From: an uncultured Phycisphaerales bacterium
GTDB taxonomy: Bacteria; Planctomycetota; Phycisphaerae; Sedimentisphaerales; Anaerobacaceae
Assembly (NCBI GenBank): GCA_937868145.1
Contig: CALMMH010000761.1
Coordinates: 1-5,832, forward strand
Length of the DNA stretch: 5,832 nucleotides
Direction of reading: 5' to 3'
The translations under genes and the position numbers were made by a program. Within the stretch, counting starts at the first letter, position 1; each line of letters begins with the position of its first letter. Below the pieces are notes generated by a model, which was not told where the DNA came from, did not search any database, and saw only the letters and a program-made list of their open reading frames with translations. This document shows positions 4,819-5,832 of this stretch, piece by piece.

Positions 4819-5223
4819 ATGGCAGTCGAGAGAGTGTTCAACCCGGTTGATATCTCCGTTTCCGGCATGCAAGCCCACGACAAAGCCATGGAGGTCATCT
4901 CCTCGAACATCGCCAACGCCCGCACGCTCGACTCCGGACAAGGCCAGCCGTACCGTCGGCTCGAGACGGTCCTTCGAAGTGAGAACGAAGGCGTCAGCGG
5001 CGTCGAGGTGGAAGGAATCGTGCCGGACATGGGCTCCCTGCAGCGGATCTACGATCCGGGCAATCCCAAAGCCGACGCCAACGGATACATCAACATGCCC
5101 AACGTGCAGTTGCCCGTGGAAATGATGAACATGAACATCGCCAGCCGGGCCTATCAGGCCAACGCGGCGATCCTGAAACGTTACCAAAAGATGGTAGAGA
5201 CCACATTGGAACTGCTTCGATAA
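4819..5223 (+). CDS. flgC: Flagellar proximal rod protein FlgC
   Basis: FlgC is the second proximal rod subunit and stacks next to FlgB. Its 134 residues match the normal family length. The N-terminal helix and motif are FNPVDISVSGMQAHDKAMEV (7-26) and ISSNIANARTLD (27-38). The QPYRR segment (43-47) follows, as in FlgC proteins, with an insertion-type loop rather than the TPGY of FlgB. The C-terminal signature is MNIASRAYQANAAILKRYQK (105-124) before METTLELLR-like MVETTLELLR (125-134). The start at ATG 4819 has AAGGAA (4805-4810) at 8 nt. fliE begins 16 bp after its stop. Confidence 0.97.
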   Translation: MAVERVFNPVDISVSGMQAHDKAMEVISSNIANARTLDSGQGQPYRRLETVLRSENEGVSGVEVEGIVPDMGSLQRIYDPGNPKADANGYINMPNVQLPVEMMNMNIASRAYQANAAILKRYQKMVETTLELLR

Positions 5224-5239
5224 CTGAGAGGATCTGAAG

Positions 5240-5554
5240 ATGGTCAATTTCGATCCGAATGTAAATCCCATGCTCCCGAACATCCAGGGCGCGACGCCGC
5301 AAGCCCCGACGGCCGGTCCGGCCAAATCGACGTTCCTGCACGCGGTCGAGACCGCCGGCAAGTATGTCTCCAAGGTCAACGAGCTTCAGAACGCGTCGGA
5401 CACCTCGATCCAGGACCTGCTGACCGGCAAGACGAACGACATCACGTCCGTCGTCTCGGCCGTAGCCAAAGCCGATGTCAGTTTCAAGGTCCTCGTCGGC
5501 GTTCGGAACAAGCTGATCGAAGCGTACAAACAGACGATGAACATGCAGCTATAG
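5240..5554 (+). CDS. fliE: Flagellar hook-basal body protein FliE
   Basis: FliE is the small export-substrate protein that joins the MS ring (FliF) to the rod. The 104 residues match the family length. The first 25 residues are a disordered, proline-rich stretch. A helix follows from FLHAVETAGKYVSKVNELQN (32-51), then LLTGKTNDITSVVSAVAKAD (60-79) and the family C-terminal signature VRNKLIEAYKQTMNMQL (88-104). The start at ATG 5240 has AGAGGA (5227-5232) at 7 nt. It follows flgC by 16 bp and precedes fliF, the standard flgB-flgC-fliE-fliF order. The downstream gap to fliF holds an inverted-repeat element. Confidence 0.96.
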   Translation: MVNFDPNVNPMLPNIQGATPQAPTAGPAKSTFLHAVETAGKYVSKVNELQNASDTSIQDLLTGKTNDITSVVSAVAKADVSFKVLVGVRNKLIEAYKQTMNMQL

Positions 5555-5565
5555 GAAGAGATGGT

Positions 5566-5647
5566 TGATTGTTGATGTGTGATTGTTGATGTGAAGACGG
5601 CGGATCCGTTCTCCAATCGAAAATCAAACATCACAAATCAAGAATCA
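5566..5647. repeat. Imperfect inverted-repeat element between fliE and fliF
   Basis: A 14-bp unit TGATTGTTGATGTG is present twice in perfect tandem (5566-5579 and 5580-5593). A right arm at 5621-5647 (ending AAATCAAGAATCA) is its reverse complement with 22 of 27 positions matching the left arm at 5566-5592. The 28-nt centre contains the palindrome CGGATCCG (5601-5608). The AT-rich TGATT/AATCA texture contrasts sharply with the GC-rich genes on both sides. It resembles dispersed REP/MITE-like intergenic elements of the kind I associate with planctomycete-like genomes. This is recollection, not a search result. No transposase is present, and no T-tract supports a terminator. Confidence 0.7.
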
Positions 5648-5652
5648 CTCTC

Positions 5653-5832
5653 ATGGAGTACCTGCAAAAACTAATCCTGATCTGGCAGAAGATCGGCCTG
5701 GTGCAGCGGGTGTTGCTGGCCGCGGTAACGCTGGCGACCGCGCTGATCGGCACGCTGTTGGTCTATTGGGTCCGGAAGCCGGACATGCGGATGCTCTACC
5801 AGGACCTGCCCCCGACGGAGGCGGCCAGGATC
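5653..5832 (+). CDS. fliF: Flagellar MS-ring protein FliF, first 60 residues (3' end outside window)
   Basis: FliF forms the MS ring in the inner membrane, the foundation of the basal body. Translation from ATG 5653 stays open to the window edge. Residues 1-19 are a cytoplasmic segment (MEYLQKLILIWQKIGLVQR). Residues 20-40 form a hydrophobic membrane helix (VLLAAVTLATALIGTLLVYWV). Residues 43-60 (PDMRMLYQDLPPTEAARI) match the start of the periplasmic YscJ/FliF domain, where family members read like LYSNLSPEDAAEI. The start is the only ATG, GTG or TTG after the in-frame stop at 5587-5589 that keeps the membrane helix intact. No Shine-Dalgarno is visible in the 20 nt upstream, which are the right arm of the inverted-repeat element. 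The neighbouring fliE supports the assignment. Confidence 0.94.
   Translation, partial: MEYLQKLILIWQKIGLVQRVLLAAVTLATALIGTLLVYWVRKPDMRMLYQDLPPTEAARI

Noticed and set aside
4780..5379. 199-codon minus-strand frame opposite flgC and fliE
   Set aside because: It is antisense to two unmistakable flagellar genes, has no ribosome binding site and shows no protein features.

Overview
This window is part of a flagellar gene cluster from a GC-rich bacterium. From left to right it holds a leftward flagellin gene (its 3' end lies outside the window), a rightward cytoplasmic glycosyltransferase gene, a leftward fliK (hook-length control) gene, and a rightward basal-body operon flgB-flgC-fliE-fliF, with fliF cut by the right edge. 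The taxonomic guess is a planctomycete (Phycisphaerae-like) or another deep-branching Gram-negative group. It rests on gene organisation, starts without a Shine-Dalgarno sequence, and an AT-rich TGATT/AATCA inverted repeat of a type I associate with such genomes. This is weak evidence, and no 16S or other taxonomic marker is present.

Regulation is the most informative part. The 485-bp gap between fliK and flgB carries two divergent sites that match the sigma-54 (RpoN) -24/-12 consensus: TGGCACG-N4-TTGCA facing fliK and TGGCACG-N4-TTGCT facing flgB. A perfect 19-bp palindrome lies between them, where an enhancer-binding activator would be expected. The 474-bp gap between flagellin and the glycosyltransferase carries two divergent sigma-28 (FliA)-type sites: ATCGATAA facing flagellin and an exact GCCGATAA facing the glycosyltransferase. 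The window therefore seems to show a two-tier hierarchy, with sigma-54 for the rod, MS-ring and hook-length genes and sigma-28 for the filament and a probable filament-modifying enzyme.

Region by region: 1-576 flagellin (minus strand); 577-1050 divergent intergenic region with two sigma-28-like promoters, several strong hairpins and terminator-like structures in both orientations; 1051-2112 GT4-like glycosyltransferase (plus); 2113-2212 convergent gap with no convincing terminator; 2213-3910 fliK (minus); 3911-4395 sigma-54 control region with a palindrome cluster and a possible 24-codon reading frame; 4396-5554 flgB, flgC and fliE (plus); 5555-5652 an imperfect inverted-repeat element; 5653 to the end, fliF (plus, partial).

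How the genes work together: FliF forms the MS ring, FliE joins the ring to the rod, and FlgB and FlgC are proximal rod proteins. FliK measures hook length and switches export to filament substrates, and flagellin is the filament subunit. The glycosyltransferase is inferred, from position and promoter class only, to modify flagellin or a surface glycan needed for motility.
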